Of a stretch of 64,000 bases of DNA, positions 50,416 to 59,636 are shown piece after piece (the stretch's first letter is position 1; each line of letters begins with the position of its first letter). This DNA comes from Pseudoalteromonas umbrosa (GTDB taxonomy: Bacteria; Pseudomonadota; Gammaproteobacteria; Enterobacterales; Alteromonadaceae), in assembly GCF_030125375.1 (NCBI RefSeq), contig NZ_JASJUU010000007.1, forward strand, positions 1,416 through 65,415, in the 5' to 3' direction. The position numbers and the translations under genes are program-made. The notes under the pieces are model-generated. The model was given only the letters and a program-made list of their open reading frames with translations, was not told where the DNA came from and did not search any database.

Positions 50416-53400
50416 ATGCTATTTCAAGGCGACTTAACAACCCAGTGTCCGATCCGTCAAAAGATCCGTGACTTCTACCGCATTGATGAAGAAACTGTTA
50501 TCGATCACATTTTACCATTGGCTGAGGTCGGTGTTTCTGCCCGTACTCGCGCATGGGAACGTGCTCGTCAAATGGTATTAAATATCCGTAAAGACCAACA
50601 CGGTCAAGGCGGTGTAGACGCATTATTAGAAGAGTACTCATTATCTTCAGAAGAAGGCGTTGTATTAATGTGTTTAGCGGAAGCACTTTTACGTGTGCCT
50701 GATGCACAAACACAAGATATGTTAATTCGCGATAAGCTTAGCAAAGGTGACTGGAGCTCGCATCTAGGTAATAGTGATTCGCTATTCGTAAATGCGTCGA
50801 GCTGGGGCCTACTTCTAACCGGTAAAATGGTTAACTATGCTGATAAGAATAAAGAAGAGCAATTTGGTTTACTAAAACGCACTATGGGCCGCATTGGTGA
50901 ACCTGCAATTCGTAAATCAGTACAATATGCAATGAAAATCATGGGCCAACAATTTGTTATGGGCACCACGATTGAAGCGGCTCTTGAGCGTGCTAAAGAG
51001 AAAGAAGCAACAGGTTACGCATACTCGTACGACATGCTAGGCGAAGGCGCACGCACCATGGCTGATGCCGAGCGTTACTTCAACAGCTACATGACGGCTA
51101 TCCACGTCATTGGTAAAGCAGCTAACGGCCGTGGTCCAATTAAAAGCCCAGGTATTTCTGTAAAGCTATCCGCTATCCACCCTCGTTATGAATTTACGCA
51201 CCGTGACCGCGTTATCGCCGAGCTTGTACCTAAGCTTAAAGAACTGGCACTTGCTGCAAAGCAGTATGACATTAACTTCACAGTAGATGCTGAAGAAGCT
51301 GACCGTTTAGATATCTCACTCGATATCATTGAAGCTGTATTCTCTGATGACGCACTAGGTAACTGGAATGGCTTTGGTCTTGCGGTACAAGCATATCAAA
51401 AACGTGCGATTTGGGTTATCGACTGGCTTGAAGCGCTATGTCGTCGCGTTGGTCGCAAGATGATGGTTCGTCTAGTAAAAGGTGCTTATTGGGATACTGA
51501 AGTCAAGCTGACTCAAACGGATGGTCTTGAAGACTTCCCTGTATTTACACGTAAAGCAACAACTGACGTCTCTTACAAAGCATGTGCTATCAAACTGATG
51601 AACGCACGAGAAGTGATCTTCCCTCAGTTTGCCACGCACAACGCCTATTCTGCGGCAACTATTCTTGAACTGGCAAACGGCGAATTCAATAACTTTGAAT
51701 TCCAGTGCCTACACGGTATGGGTGACTCACTATACAATCAAGTAGTAACAGAAGATAAAGTACAGTGCCGCGTATACGCACCAGTTGGTCAGCACGAAGA
51801 CTTACTTGCTTACCTTGTTCGTCGTTTACTTGAAAACGGCGCAAACTCGTCATTCGTAAACGCGATTGTTGATGAGTCTATGCCTGTTGAGTCACTACTT
51901 GAAGATCCAGTTGAGAAGATCCAACGTGTTAAGCACAAGCGCAACATGCAGATCACCATGCCTATCGATCTATACGGCGAAGAACGCAACAACTCTAAAG
52001 GGTTAGATTTAACCAACATCAACCACATCACACCAATGCGTGACAACTTACAAAAGTGGGTTGATGAAAACCTGATCACTGCAGCGGATGTGCCTGAAGG
52101 CCACGAAGCAGTATTGAATCCAGCAAATCACAGTGAAGTTGTTGGCTCTATCCGCCACCAAGATGCACAAGAGATGCAACAACTTGTTGCTAGCGCAGAA
52201 GCCGCTTTTGCAACTTGGTCACAAACGCCAGTGAGCGAACGTGCAGAAATTCTGCGTCGTACAGGTGATGCGCTTGAGCGTCATCGTGACGAACTTATTG
52301 CAATGTGTATCAAAGAAGCAGGTAAGATCACCCAAGATGGCATCGATGAAGTCCGTGAAGCCGTTGATTTCTGCCGTTACTACGCAGCAAAAGCAGAAGA
52401 ACTTGCACTGGATGAGCGTTTTAGCCCACGCGGTGTGATCTTATGTATCAGCCCTTGGAACTTCCCACTGGCTATCTTCCTAGGTCAGGTTGCTGCAGCT
52501 ATCGTAACTGGTAACACGGTTATCGCAAAACCTGCAGAGCAAACATCACTCGTTGCGCTTCGCACCATTGAGCTTATGGAAGAAGTAGGTCTACCAAAGG
52601 GCATCGTACAACCTGTGATCGCACGTGGTAGTGAAGTAGGTAAGCACATTGTTCCAGATACACGCATTCAAACAGTAATGTTCACAGGCTCCACAGAGAC
52701 TGGCACACGTATTTCACAAACATTGGCTGAGCGCGGTGGCGATCAAGTACCACTGATCGCAGAAACGGGTGGTCAAAACTGTATGATCGTTGACTCAACA
52801 GCACTGCCTGAACAGGTTGTTGATGACGTTATCTCTTCCGGTTTCCAAAGTGCTGGTCAACGCTGTTCCGCACTACGTGTGCTATTTGTACAAGAGGAAA
52901 TCGCAGACAAAGTGATCAACATGATCAAAGGTGCAATGCAAGAACTACACATTGGCGACCCTGCACACCTTTCTACAGATGTGGGTCCAGTAATTGACCA
53001 GAAAGCTTTGAATGCACTTAATGAGCACGTTGAATACCTAAAAGGTAATGCAACATTACATTATGAGTGTTCACTACCAGATATGGGTGATAACGGTCAC
53101 TTCTTCTTTGCACCGCGCTTATATGAGATCAGCGACCTGTCAGTGCTGAAAAAAGAAGTATTCGGTCCATGTGTTCACGTGATCCGCTTTAAAGGCAGTG
53201 ATATCGACAATGTGATCGACCAAGTAAACAGCACAGGCTTCGGCTTAACTATGGGTATTCACACACGTATCGAAGAACGTGCAGAGTACCTAGCTAAGTT
53301 ATCTCGTGCCGGTAACATCTACGTCAACCGTAACATGATCGGTGCCGTGGTAGGTGTGCAGCCGTTCGGTGGTCGTGGTCTATCTGGTACAGGTCCAAAA

Positions 53401-54219
53401 GCAGGTGGTCCAAACTACATTGCCCGATTGGTAAAAGAAAACCAAGCAGATCAAAACATCCAAGCGACTAACGTTAAAGTTGATAACGAAGAGATCACTG
53501 CTTACCAAGGTGCGCAAGAGCAAGTATCACGCATGATGTCACTATCTAAGCGTGATGAGAAAGCTTGGCGTGCAATGCCACTGAACGACCGTGTCTCAGC
53601 GGTACGCCAGCTACTGGCTAAGCTGGCTAAAGTCGAGATCCTAGATACGCTTGCTGATGATTTGAATAAAACATTATCAGATGCACGTGAGCAACTTATC
53701 CGTGTTGAGAAGCGCTTAGATACAGTGATTGAGTTACCAGGACCAACAGGTGAATCAAATACGCTGCGCTACGAGTCGCGTGGCTGTGTAGTTTGCTATG
53801 CAGACAAAGATACGTCTTTCAACTTCTGGGTACTCTCTGTGATCACTGCACTTGCGGCAGGTAACACAGTTATCACGGTTGTTTCGGACTTGTTCCATGA
53901 AGAAGCTATCGCATTTAGAGACAAGCTACTAAGCAGTGGCATTGCTGAAGGCGTACTTCAAGTTGCTAAGCTAAACCAGCTACCTGCAATCTTAGCCCAT
54001 GAGCACCTAGCAGGTGCCGTGGTTGGCAATGGTTGTGAGCGTAAAGGTTACGTAAGTACACAGCTTGCTGCACGCAGTGGTGCTATCTTGCCAGTGATCA
54101 GTGCTGAGTACTACGATACCCTACTAGGTCGCCTAGTCACAGAGAAAACAATCAGTATCGATACTACAGCATCTGGTGGTAATACATCACTAATGACGCT
54201 GGTTGAAGACGATGCGTAA
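50416..54219 (+). CDS. putA: Bifunctional proline dehydrogenase / P5C dehydrogenase PutA (no RHH domain)
   Basis: PutA oxidises proline to glutamate. The 1267-residue protein has an FAD proline dehydrogenase barrel (about 120-480; VRLVKGAYWDTEVK, FATHNAYS), an aldehyde dehydrogenase domain (about 560-1010) with catalytic Cys817 in GFQSAGQRCSALR, and a C-terminal ALDH-like lid domain (about 1050-1250). E. coli PutA starts with a ribbon-helix-helix repressor domain of about 50 residues, which is absent here, so this is a non-DNA-binding (type B-like) PutA. Regulation would come from the adjacent Lrp-type protein. A good terminator follows. Confidence 0.97.
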   Translation: MLFQGDLTTQCPIRQKIRDFYRIDEETVIDHILPLAEVGVSARTRAWERARQMVLNIRKDQHGQGGVDALLEEYSLSSEEGVVLMCLAEALLRVPDAQTQDMLIRDKLSKGDWSSHLGNSDSLFVNASSWGLLLTGKMVNYADKNKEEQFGLLKRTMGRIGEPAIRKSVQYAMKIMGQQFVMGTTIEAALERAKEKEATGYAYSYDMLGEGARTMADAERYFNSYMTAIHVIGKAANGRGPIKSPGISVKLSAIHPRYEFTHRDRVIAELVPKLKELALAAKQYDINFTVDAEEADRLDISLDIIEAVFSDDALGNWNGFGLAVQAYQKRAIWVIDWLEALCRRVGRKMMVRLVKGAYWDTEVKLTQTDGLEDFPVFTRKATTDVSYKACAIKLMNAREVIFPQFATHNAYSAATILELANGEFNNFEFQCLHGMGDSLYNQVVTEDKVQCRVYAPVGQHEDLLAYLVRRLLENGANSSFVNAIVDESMPVESLLEDPVEKIQRVKHKRNMQITMPIDLYGEERNNSKGLDLTNINHITPMRDNLQKWVDENLITAADVPEGHEAVLNPANHSEVVGSIRHQDAQEMQQLVASAEAAFATWSQTPVSERAEILRRTGDALERHRDELIAMCIKEAGKITQDGIDEVREAVDFCRYYAAKAEELALDERFSPRGVILCISPWNFPLAIFLGQVAAAIVTGNTVIAKPAEQTSLVALRTIELMEEVGLPKGIVQPVIARGSEVGKHIVPDTRIQTVMFTGSTETGTRISQTLAERGGDQVPLIAETGGQNCMIVDSTALPEQVVDDVISSGFQSAGQRCSALRVLFVQEEIADKVINMIKGAMQELHIGDPAHLSTDVGPVIDQKALNALNEHVEYLKGNATLHYECSLPDMGDNGHFFFAPRLYEISDLSVLKKEVFGPCVHVIRFKGSDIDNVIDQVNSTGFGLTMGIHTRIEERAEYLAKLSRAGNIYVNRNMIGAVVGVQPFGGRGLSGTGPKAGGPNYIARLVKENQADQNIQATNVKVDNEEITAYQGAQEQVSRMMSLSKRDEKAWRAMPLNDRVSAVRQLLAKLAKVEILDTLADDLNKTLSDAREQLIRVEKRLDTVIELPGPTGESNTLRYESRGCVVCYADKDTSFNFWVLSVITALAAGNTVITVVSDLFHEEAIAFRDKLLSSGIAEGVLQVAKLNQLPAILAHEHLAGAVVGNGCERKGYVSTQLAARSGAILPVISAEYYDTLLGRLVTEKTISIDTTASGGNTSLMTLVEDDA

Positions 54220-54244
54220 TTGACGTATCTAAAACGATATATTG

Positions 54245-54270
54245 AAAAGCCAGCGTATGCTGGCTTTTTT
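54245..54270 (+). terminator. Rho-independent terminator after putA
   Basis: AAAAGCCAGC and GCTGGCTTTTTT pair around a GTAT loop, 25 bp after the putA stop, followed by a T run. A textbook signal. Confidence 0.95.
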
Positions 54271-54467
54271 ATGCTCTGCTATATAACAACATCAACTTGA
54301 TGATAATTGACACTTTTTGAAACAAGCTAATTGCATTATCCGTAAACAAAATTAACCTTTGTAAGACATAAATTACAAACTTTCACTTTGATTTGCAGCA
54401 AAACTATTTCAATTTTTAGCAGAGCGGTATATTGTGCCTGTTTCTCTCACAAATATAGGGGCAATTT

Positions 54468-55667
54468 GTGCTTAATAATAAAACGCTAGGTAGCATGCTC
54501 ATCGTTGCTGGTACAACGATTGGCGCAGGCATGCTGGCATTGCCTATCGCATCAGCAGGGCTCGGGTTTTCAACGTCACTTATTTTAATCATCGCAACTT
54601 GGTTGCTCATGACCTATACCGCCCTGCTAATGCTAGAAGTGCACCAATTCGCAAATAAAGAAGCAACACTCAATACATTAGCAAAACAGATCCTTGGAAA
54701 AAAAGGCCAATACATCGCAAACTTTTCGATGGTTTTTTTGTTTTATGCTTTATGTGCAGCTTACATTGCAGGTGGCGGTGCACAGTTACAAGAGAAGCTC
54801 TCAGCTGCAACAGGCATGGATATCGCACCACAAGTAGGCTCAGTGGTCTTAGCGCTCATAGTCGCCACAATCGTCGCTCTCGGCACGAGTACTGTCGATA
54901 AGCTCAACCGCGTGCTGTTTACAATCAAAATCATGGTATTAGCCAGCTTATTCTTTGTCCTTACGCCTTATGTACATGGTCAGCACTTACTGAACATGCC
55001 GATGGAGCAAGGCCTTATCTTATCGGCTATTCCTGTTATTTTTACTTCATTTGGCTTTCATGGCTCAATACCTTCTATCGTCAAATACGTTGGCTTAGAT
55101 ATCAAGACATTACGGCGTGTGATGATTGCAGGTGCCTCATTGCCATTGGTCATATACATTTTTTGGCAATTATTAAGCCAAGGTGTTATGGCACAAGAAG
55201 CATTAGTACAAAGCGCCGGTTTACCAGGCTTTGTCACTGCTATCTCTAATATTGCTCATAGTAGCCAAGTCCATACCTTTGTCACCATTTTTGCAGACCT
55301 TGCATTGGCTACTTCATTTTTAGGCGTGAGTCTTGGCTTATTTGACTTTTTTGCCGATGCATTTAAACAACAAGGTTCTGGGCGGGATAGAATCAAAACT
55401 GCTTTGATCACGTTTACACCTCCTTTAGGTTTTGCTTTATTTTACCCTCAGGGGTTTATCATGGCGCTAGGCTACGCAGCTATTGCATTGGTTGTTTTAG
55501 CAGTATTTTTGCCTGTAGCCATGGTATGGCAACAGCGTAAAGATCAAAATTCAGGCTATCAAGTACAAGGTGGTAATTTTGGTCTCATTTGCGCGGGCTT
55601 ATGTGGTGTGCTTATCATCTCTGCGCAAGGCTTACAAATGTTTGGTCTGATCCCAGCCCTAGGCTAA
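54468..55667 (+). CDS. tyrP: Aromatic amino acid permease of the HAAAP family (TyrP-like)
   Basis: A 399-residue inner-membrane permease with about 11 helices. The first helix GSMLIVAGTTIGAGMLALPIASAGLGF holds the unwound glycine-rich substrate and ion site of the family, and FTSFGFHGSIPSIVKYVG is a second hallmark. TyrP (tyrosine/H+ symport) fits best in length and pattern; Mtr and TnaB are relatives, so tryptophan is possible. It begins with GTG at 54468, preceded by AGGGG. It follows putA but behind a terminator, so it has its own promoter. Confidence 0.87.
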   Translation: MLNNKTLGSMLIVAGTTIGAGMLALPIASAGLGFSTSLILIIATWLLMTYTALLMLEVHQFANKEATLNTLAKQILGKKGQYIANFSMVFLFYALCAAYIAGGGAQLQEKLSAATGMDIAPQVGSVVLALIVATIVALGTSTVDKLNRVLFTIKIMVLASLFFVLTPYVHGQHLLNMPMEQGLILSAIPVIFTSFGFHGSIPSIVKYVGLDIKTLRRVMIAGASLPLVIYIFWQLLSQGVMAQEALVQSAGLPGFVTAISNIAHSSQVHTFVTIFADLALATSFLGVSLGLFDFFADAFKQQGSGRDRIKTALITFTPPLGFALFYPQGFIMALGYAAIALVVLAVFLPVAMVWQQRKDQNSGYQVQGGNFGLICAGLCGVLIISAQGLQMFGLIPALG

Positions 55668-55680
55668 TATCTTACCATCA

Positions 55681-55713
55681 GCTCTAGATCAAGCAAGCTG
55701 CTTAATCTAGAGC
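55681..55713. other. Near-perfect inverted repeat after the tyrP-like gene
   Basis: GCTCTAGAT and ATCTAGAGC (9 bp) flank an inner AAGCA/TGCTT stem with an AGC loop; a single C-A mismatch separates the two. It lies 13 bp after the permease stop with no T run, so it is either a 3'-end stabilising hairpin or a protein-binding dyad for the region upstream of the lipoprotein gene. Confidence 0.7.
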
Positions 55714-55808
55714 AATATCTCACTAATTCCCAACTACTTTTTACAATTCAAACATCGCTTTTCCAGTCTAGCTATGAATATAATGACTCACTTACCAAGG
55801 AGTTAATT

Positions 55809-56684
55809 ATGAACAAGGTTACGCTAGCAATAGTTCCATTATTACTATTAACGGCATGCGGAAGCGAAAGTGAACAACCACTAAAAAAAACGAATACATC
55901 GCAGTCTACAACACCTACAGCGGACAATCCTGAGCAAGACTGCGGTACAGACTTTAGCGCCGAGCGTTCGCTTAATAAATTAGAGTTTTCAAGTATATTC
56001 TGGCAAGTTGAAGGGGATCGCCTGCAATCTAAACCCGAATTTAGAATATATGCAGACAAAAACTCGTTAGGCGCAACTCACACTCTTTCATCTGACAACA
56101 CTTATTGCTTGTTGGCCGCGCATATATTTGGTTCAACCAGTGCACAAACTTGGCAAAGTGAAAACACCTCTTCCTTTAAACAAGGTGAATTGTTTTACTA
56201 TGCACCGGAGCTTATCTTTAAAACAGCACTACCAGAGATAAGCTCTTTAACAGACTGGCGTAATAAAGGTCGTCCAGAGACACTCAGCCAAGCTATTGAG
56301 TCGGTTAATTTAACAATCCACTATCGAGACCAAGACAATAACCTGATTACACTCGGTAAAGGTAATACCAATACAAGCCCAGTAACTTTGACGTGTAACA
56401 AAGCTGCCTTCGATTTAACATTACAAATGCAGCCTGTCGTTATGAGTGTTCAAGAACAGCTTAATAAGGCTTATTGTGAAGAAGTTCAAATAGGGTTAGA
56501 AACTGAGCTACATTGCCTGTCTGCAAGCATAAGCCAAGATACGGGATTAGAGTCATGTCGATTTGAGCTGACAACTGTGATACTACCAGATCAAAATGCG
56601 AACAAATCTTCTGCTAAAGTAGCTGGTGTATTGAGTTTCTCATCAAACATGGCAACCTTAGAAATTAAAGACATTAAACTGTAG
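55809..56684 (+). CDS. Lipoprotein, unknown function
   Basis: A 291-residue lipoprotein: MNKVTLAIVPLLLLTAC is a signal peptide with lipobox L-T-A-C (Cys17), followed by a Ser/Thr-rich spacer and a domain of about 240 residues. Residues +2 and +3 are Gly and Ser, so no inner-membrane retention signal is seen and the outer membrane is likely. The mature part has several Cys (for example QDCGTD, YCLLAAH, LTCNK, YCEEV, HCLSA, SCRFE), suggesting disulfides. No family recognised. AAGGAG precedes the start. Confidence 0.8.
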   Translation: MNKVTLAIVPLLLLTACGSESEQPLKKTNTSQSTTPTADNPEQDCGTDFSAERSLNKLEFSSIFWQVEGDRLQSKPEFRIYADKNSLGATHTLSSDNTYCLLAAHIFGSTSAQTWQSENTSSFKQGELFYYAPELIFKTALPEISSLTDWRNKGRPETLSQAIESVNLTIHYRDQDNNLITLGKGNTNTSPVTLTCNKAAFDLTLQMQPVVMSVQEQLNKAYCEEVQIGLETELHCLSASISQDTGLESCRFELTTVILPDQNANKSSAKVAGVLSFSSNMATLEIKDIKL

Positions 56685-56711
56685 CGAAATAAAGGAAGAT
56701 AAAGTTGGCGT

Positions 56712-56740
56712 AAAAAAAGGGATGATTAATATCTATCCCT
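56712..56740 (-). terminator. Terminator overlapping the stop codon of the membrane-protein gene
   Basis: On the minus strand GGGAT pairs with ATCCC across an 11-base loop that begins right after the TAG stop, and TTTTTTTA follows. It ends the transcript of the 26-codon ORF and its membrane-protein partner, and possibly the whole pomAB-linked run. Confidence 0.8.
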
Positions 56741-57263
56741 CATTTTCTTTCCTCTGAAACAACGTCACTTGCTTAGCTTTGTTTCCAAAATAAACAAGTA
56801 ATGGCGCGAAACAGAGCATAACTGTCATAAAATTAACAAATGGTAAAACAGTACGATAAAAATAAGCCGAGTAACTTGCATCCATCAAGTGAATATCAAC
56901 AAGTCTAAACAACTGCAACAATGGCGCAGGCAAAACGACGAGTTGTACTAGAATACTTTGCCACATATACATTTTATCACGCAGTGCCCAATAAGCGACA
57001 ATCGCAATAAATATAATATCATTCAGCGCCCATACTATATATCTATATACTCTATCGGTGTCATGATCTATTAATGGTTTAAACGTAAAAAAGCCAATAA
57101 TATAAAAAACCGAGCACAAGCACGAATACCGCAATGCCATCTTATCTTTATTTAGGATATAGATGAACACTGAAATAAAAGCCAGTATATATGAAACTTC
57201 TAGTAGCGCGTTTAAGTATTTGAGAGCAAACTCAGCACTATCTAAATATTCGCCTAAAGACAC
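56733..57263 (-). CDS. Polytopic membrane protein, unknown function
   Basis: A 176-residue protein with about five hydrophobic helices (near residues 18-38, 45-62, 74-95, 103-122 and 136-160) and short charged loops; the C-terminus is basic then acidic (FQRKENEG). I recognise no family. It starts with GTG at 57263, with AAGG 7 nt upstream, and begins only 20 nt after the stop of a 26-codon ORF, so the two should be translated from one message. The genes upstream on the same strand are pomA and pomB, but a link to motility is unproven. Confidence 0.75.
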   Translation of the reverse strand: MSLGEYLDSAEFALKYLNALLEVSYILAFISVFIYILNKDKMALRYSCLCSVFYIIGFFTFKPLIDHDTDRVYRYIVWALNDIIFIAIVAYWALRDKMYMWQSILVQLVVLPAPLLQLFRLVDIHLMDASYSAYFYRTVLPFVNFMTVMLCFAPLLVYFGNKAKQVTLFQRKENEG

Positions 57264-57283
57264 CGCTTTACCTTATTTATTAA

Positions 57284-57364
57284 TTATTTAGGTTCCGTCT
57301 CTCCGGTATCATTACCGTTGCCGTTACCACCTGGCATATCCGCAAATTTATATAGTATTGACAT
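57284..57364 (-). CDS. 26-residue peptide ORF preceding the membrane protein
   Basis: An ATG at 57364 opens 26 codons ending in TAA at 57284. AAGGGAG lies 6 nt upstream, one of the best ribosome sites in the region. The peptide begins with a short hydrophobic/aromatic part (MSILYKFADM) and continues with a Gly/Asn-rich, acidic hydrophilic tail (PGGNGNGNDTGETEPK). It has no Cys. The next gene starts 20 nt later. The layout suggests a small secreted or signalling peptide, or a translational leader, with a dedicated membrane partner; none of this is shown. I recognise no family. Confidence 0.6.
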   Translation of the reverse strand: MSILYKFADMPGGNGNGNDTGETEPK

Positions 57365-57437
57365 AGTAAACTCCCTTAAAATTAAAAAAATGAAAGCCAA
57401 CATACGTTAGCCCAAATCGCGCTTAGACGCAACTTTT

Positions 57438-58373
57438 CTAGTTAGTTTCCCTTCTAACTTCAATAGGATCGGACTCTTTGGCTTTACCCTGTAAAATAGA
57501 TATCTCAACGCGTCGATTACGCTTTCTGTCAGTGTCATTTGCATTTGGTACTAAAGGTCGTGTATCGGCATGTCCAACGACAACCATTCTATTTTTATCA
57601 AAGCCACTGACTGTTTGCATTTCACTAGCTACCGCAACTGCACGAGTCGCCGATAAATCCCAATTATTGAAATAAAGCTCATTGGACACTTGAAAATCAT
57701 CCGTATGACCTGAAACAGTGATTTCTCCGGGCACATCCTTAAGCAGCTCAGCAATATCATGGATCACTGGCTTGAACTTGGGCTGCAAAAAAGCACTACC
57801 AGACGGAAAGGAGCCATTCTCTTGGATCCTGATAATAATTTGCTGACCTAATGATTCTAACTCAATGGCGCCATCCATTATTTGCTTCTCTAACTGTTGA
57901 GAAATCTTTTTAACTAACTCATTCACTTGCTCTTGATCTGCTGCCGAGACAGCTTGTGTCATAGACTGTTCTTGAGCCGTACTGGCAGATTCGCCACCAC
58001 GTTTATTACCTCGTTGTTCTTGACGACCACCAGCAGAACTCTCTTCTCCTGCTTGAAACTCAAGCATTTGCTGCGTCATCTCAACGGTCTGTTGCTGGAT
58101 AGTTTCAATCGGGGTAGGCTCTGGTTTGCCAGGGGTAAACTCCATGGCAATTACACTAGTGCCTTTTGGAATATCTTTTACTTCGATTTTATTTTGCACA
58201 CCAAAAGCAAACTTCATTGAACCTGCAATTTGCTTAAACTTCAGAACATCCATTTCTGAGAAGGCCAGTAATAGAACGAAAAAACACATTAACAGTGACA
58301 TTAAGTCTGCAAATGTCCCCATCCAAGCAGGTAGCCCTGGGGGCGGGCATTTACATTCGTTCTCATCTGACAT
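57438..58373 (-). CDS. pomB: Sodium-type flagellar stator protein PomB
   Basis: PomB is the peptidoglycan-anchored half of the polar flagellar Na+ stator. The 311-residue protein has the N-terminal CPPPGLPAWMGTFADLMSLLMCFFVLLLAFSEMD, the single membrane helix carrying the ion-binding Asp23, nearly as in Vibrio PomB, then a plug and a low-complexity Gln/Glu/Ser linker (about 80-150), and an OmpA-like domain with TVSGHTDDFQVSNELYFNNWDLSATRA. It starts 3 bp after pomA. Na+ use is inferred from similarity to PomB rather than MotB. Confidence 0.95.
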   Translation of the reverse strand: MSDENECKCPPPGLPAWMGTFADLMSLLMCFFVLLLAFSEMDVLKFKQIAGSMKFAFGVQNKIEVKDIPKGTSVIAMEFTPGKPEPTPIETIQQQTVEMTQQMLEFQAGEESSAGGRQEQRGNKRGGESASTAQEQSMTQAVSAADQEQVNELVKKISQQLEKQIMDGAIELESLGQQIIIRIQENGSFPSGSAFLQPKFKPVIHDIAELLKDVPGEITVSGHTDDFQVSNELYFNNWDLSATRAVAVASEMQTVSGFDKNRMVVVGHADTRPLVPNANDTDRKRNRRVEISILQGKAKESDPIEVRRETN

Positions 58374-58376
58374 TAT

Positions 58377-59144
58377 TTACTCCTCACCGCCATCACCACG
58401 TTTTGACTCTGGCAGGTAGTTTTTCAAAATGCCTTCAATAACCTTCGGATTCTGACCATCTTGAATACCCAAAATAGCATCTAGAATAAGGCGTTGATTT
58501 CTTTCTTCTTCGTCTTTTCTAAGTTCGAGTTTTACTTGAATGGGAATGGCTACAACGTTTGCTAAAAATGCACCATATAGCGTGGTTAGAAGTGCTACCG
58601 CCATCGCAGGACCGATGGCCTTGGGGTCATCCATGTTTGATAACATGGCAACAAGACCGATAAGTGTACCAATCATGCCCATTGCTGGGGCTATGTCCGC
58701 TAGAGACTTAAACAAGCCCGCGCCCATTTCATGCCGATTGGCAGTCAATGCAATGTCTTTTTGCAATGTTGCTCTAACCACATCCGCGTCGTGACCATCG
58801 ACTAACATATCAACGCCTTTTCGCATAAATGGATTGGGAATCTCAGCTTCCTCAAGAGCAAGAAACCCGCCCTTACGTGCCGAGTCAGCAAGCTCCACTG
58901 CCTTCTCAATTAATTCTTCAGGCGTTTCAATTTTGAACATGAACGCCTTGCCTGCAACCTTCCCTATGCCTAAAAATTGTGCAAGTGTAAAGTTGGACAA
59001 AACAATAAAAATTGAGCCACCAAATACAATAACAACCGACGGCGTATTGTAAAACATGGCGAGTTGTCCATCACTACTGAGTACCATGGACATGACAATT
59101 AGGCCTATTGCACCAAGGATACCTATAACGGTTGCTAAATCCAC
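58377..59144 (-). CDS. pomA: Sodium-type flagellar stator protein PomA
   Basis: PomA forms the five-subunit ring around PomB in the stator. The 255-residue protein has four membrane helices (about 2-20, 28-50, 150-172 and 182-205), the cytoplasmic loop with charged torque residues (about 60-145), and the MotA/PomA signature PAMGMIGTLIGLVAMLSNMDDPKAIGPAMAVALLTTLYGA. It begins with GTG at 59144, preceded by GGAGG. pomAB upstream of xseB-ispA-dxs (divergent) is also found in vibrios. Confidence 0.96.
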   Translation of the reverse strand: MDLATVIGILGAIGLIVMSMVLSSDGQLAMFYNTPSVVIVFGGSIFIVLSNFTLAQFLGIGKVAGKAFMFKIETPEELIEKAVELADSARKGGFLALEEAEIPNPFMRKGVDMLVDGHDADVVRATLQKDIALTANRHEMGAGLFKSLADIAPAMGMIGTLIGLVAMLSNMDDPKAIGPAMAVALLTTLYGAFLANVVAIPIQVKLELRKDEEERNQRLILDAILGIQDGQNPKVIEGILKNYLPESKRGDGGEE

Positions 59145-59389
59145 ACACCCTCCAAAGGCATTTATTCGTGAGATATCACGCAGTTATTCTTATACGTTGT
59201 GTTATCGGCAAGTTTTGCAATAACTTAATTCAATTATATTAAAAAGCCTTTAAATTGCGAGAATTAACCAAAACTATCAGATCATTTTAACAGCTTAAAG
59301 CCACAAAAAGTCTATCAGATGCTTTGACCTCAATCTTTATAAGCAATAAAATTACCCTCCTAAAGTTTTGCTTGGGAGTTAAAGAAGAG

Positions 59390-59632
59390 ATGGCAGTTAA
59401 AAAACCTGAAAATATGAACTTTGAAGAAGCTGTCAATGAGCTTGAGTCAATTGTTCAAGAAATGGAACACGGTGAGCTTACTTTAGAGCAATCTCTAAAG
59501 CAGTTTGAAAGAGGGGTAAAACTAGCGCAAGCTTCAAATCAAAAGCTCCAACAAGCAGAACAAAAAGTTAATATTTTACTCGCTAATGATGAGGCCAGTG
59601 CGCCAAGCGAGTTTTCTGAGCAGGTAGACTAG
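59390..59632 (+). CDS. xseB: Exodeoxyribonuclease VII small subunit
   Basis: XseB joins XseA in exonuclease VII, which degrades single-stranded DNA. The 80-residue protein has the family pattern NFEEAVNELESIVQEMEHGELTLEQSLKQFERGVKLAQ. I start at the ATG at 59390 (E. coli XseB is also 80 residues), with AAGAAGAG before it; the longer reading adds 22 residues without similarity. It is 4 bp upstream of ispA in the conserved xseB-ispA-dxs unit. Confidence 0.95.
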   Translation: MAVKKPENMNFEEAVNELESIVQEMEHGELTLEQSLKQFERGVKLAQASNQKLQQAEQKVNILLANDEASAPSEFSEQVD

Positions 59633-59636
59633 TTGC

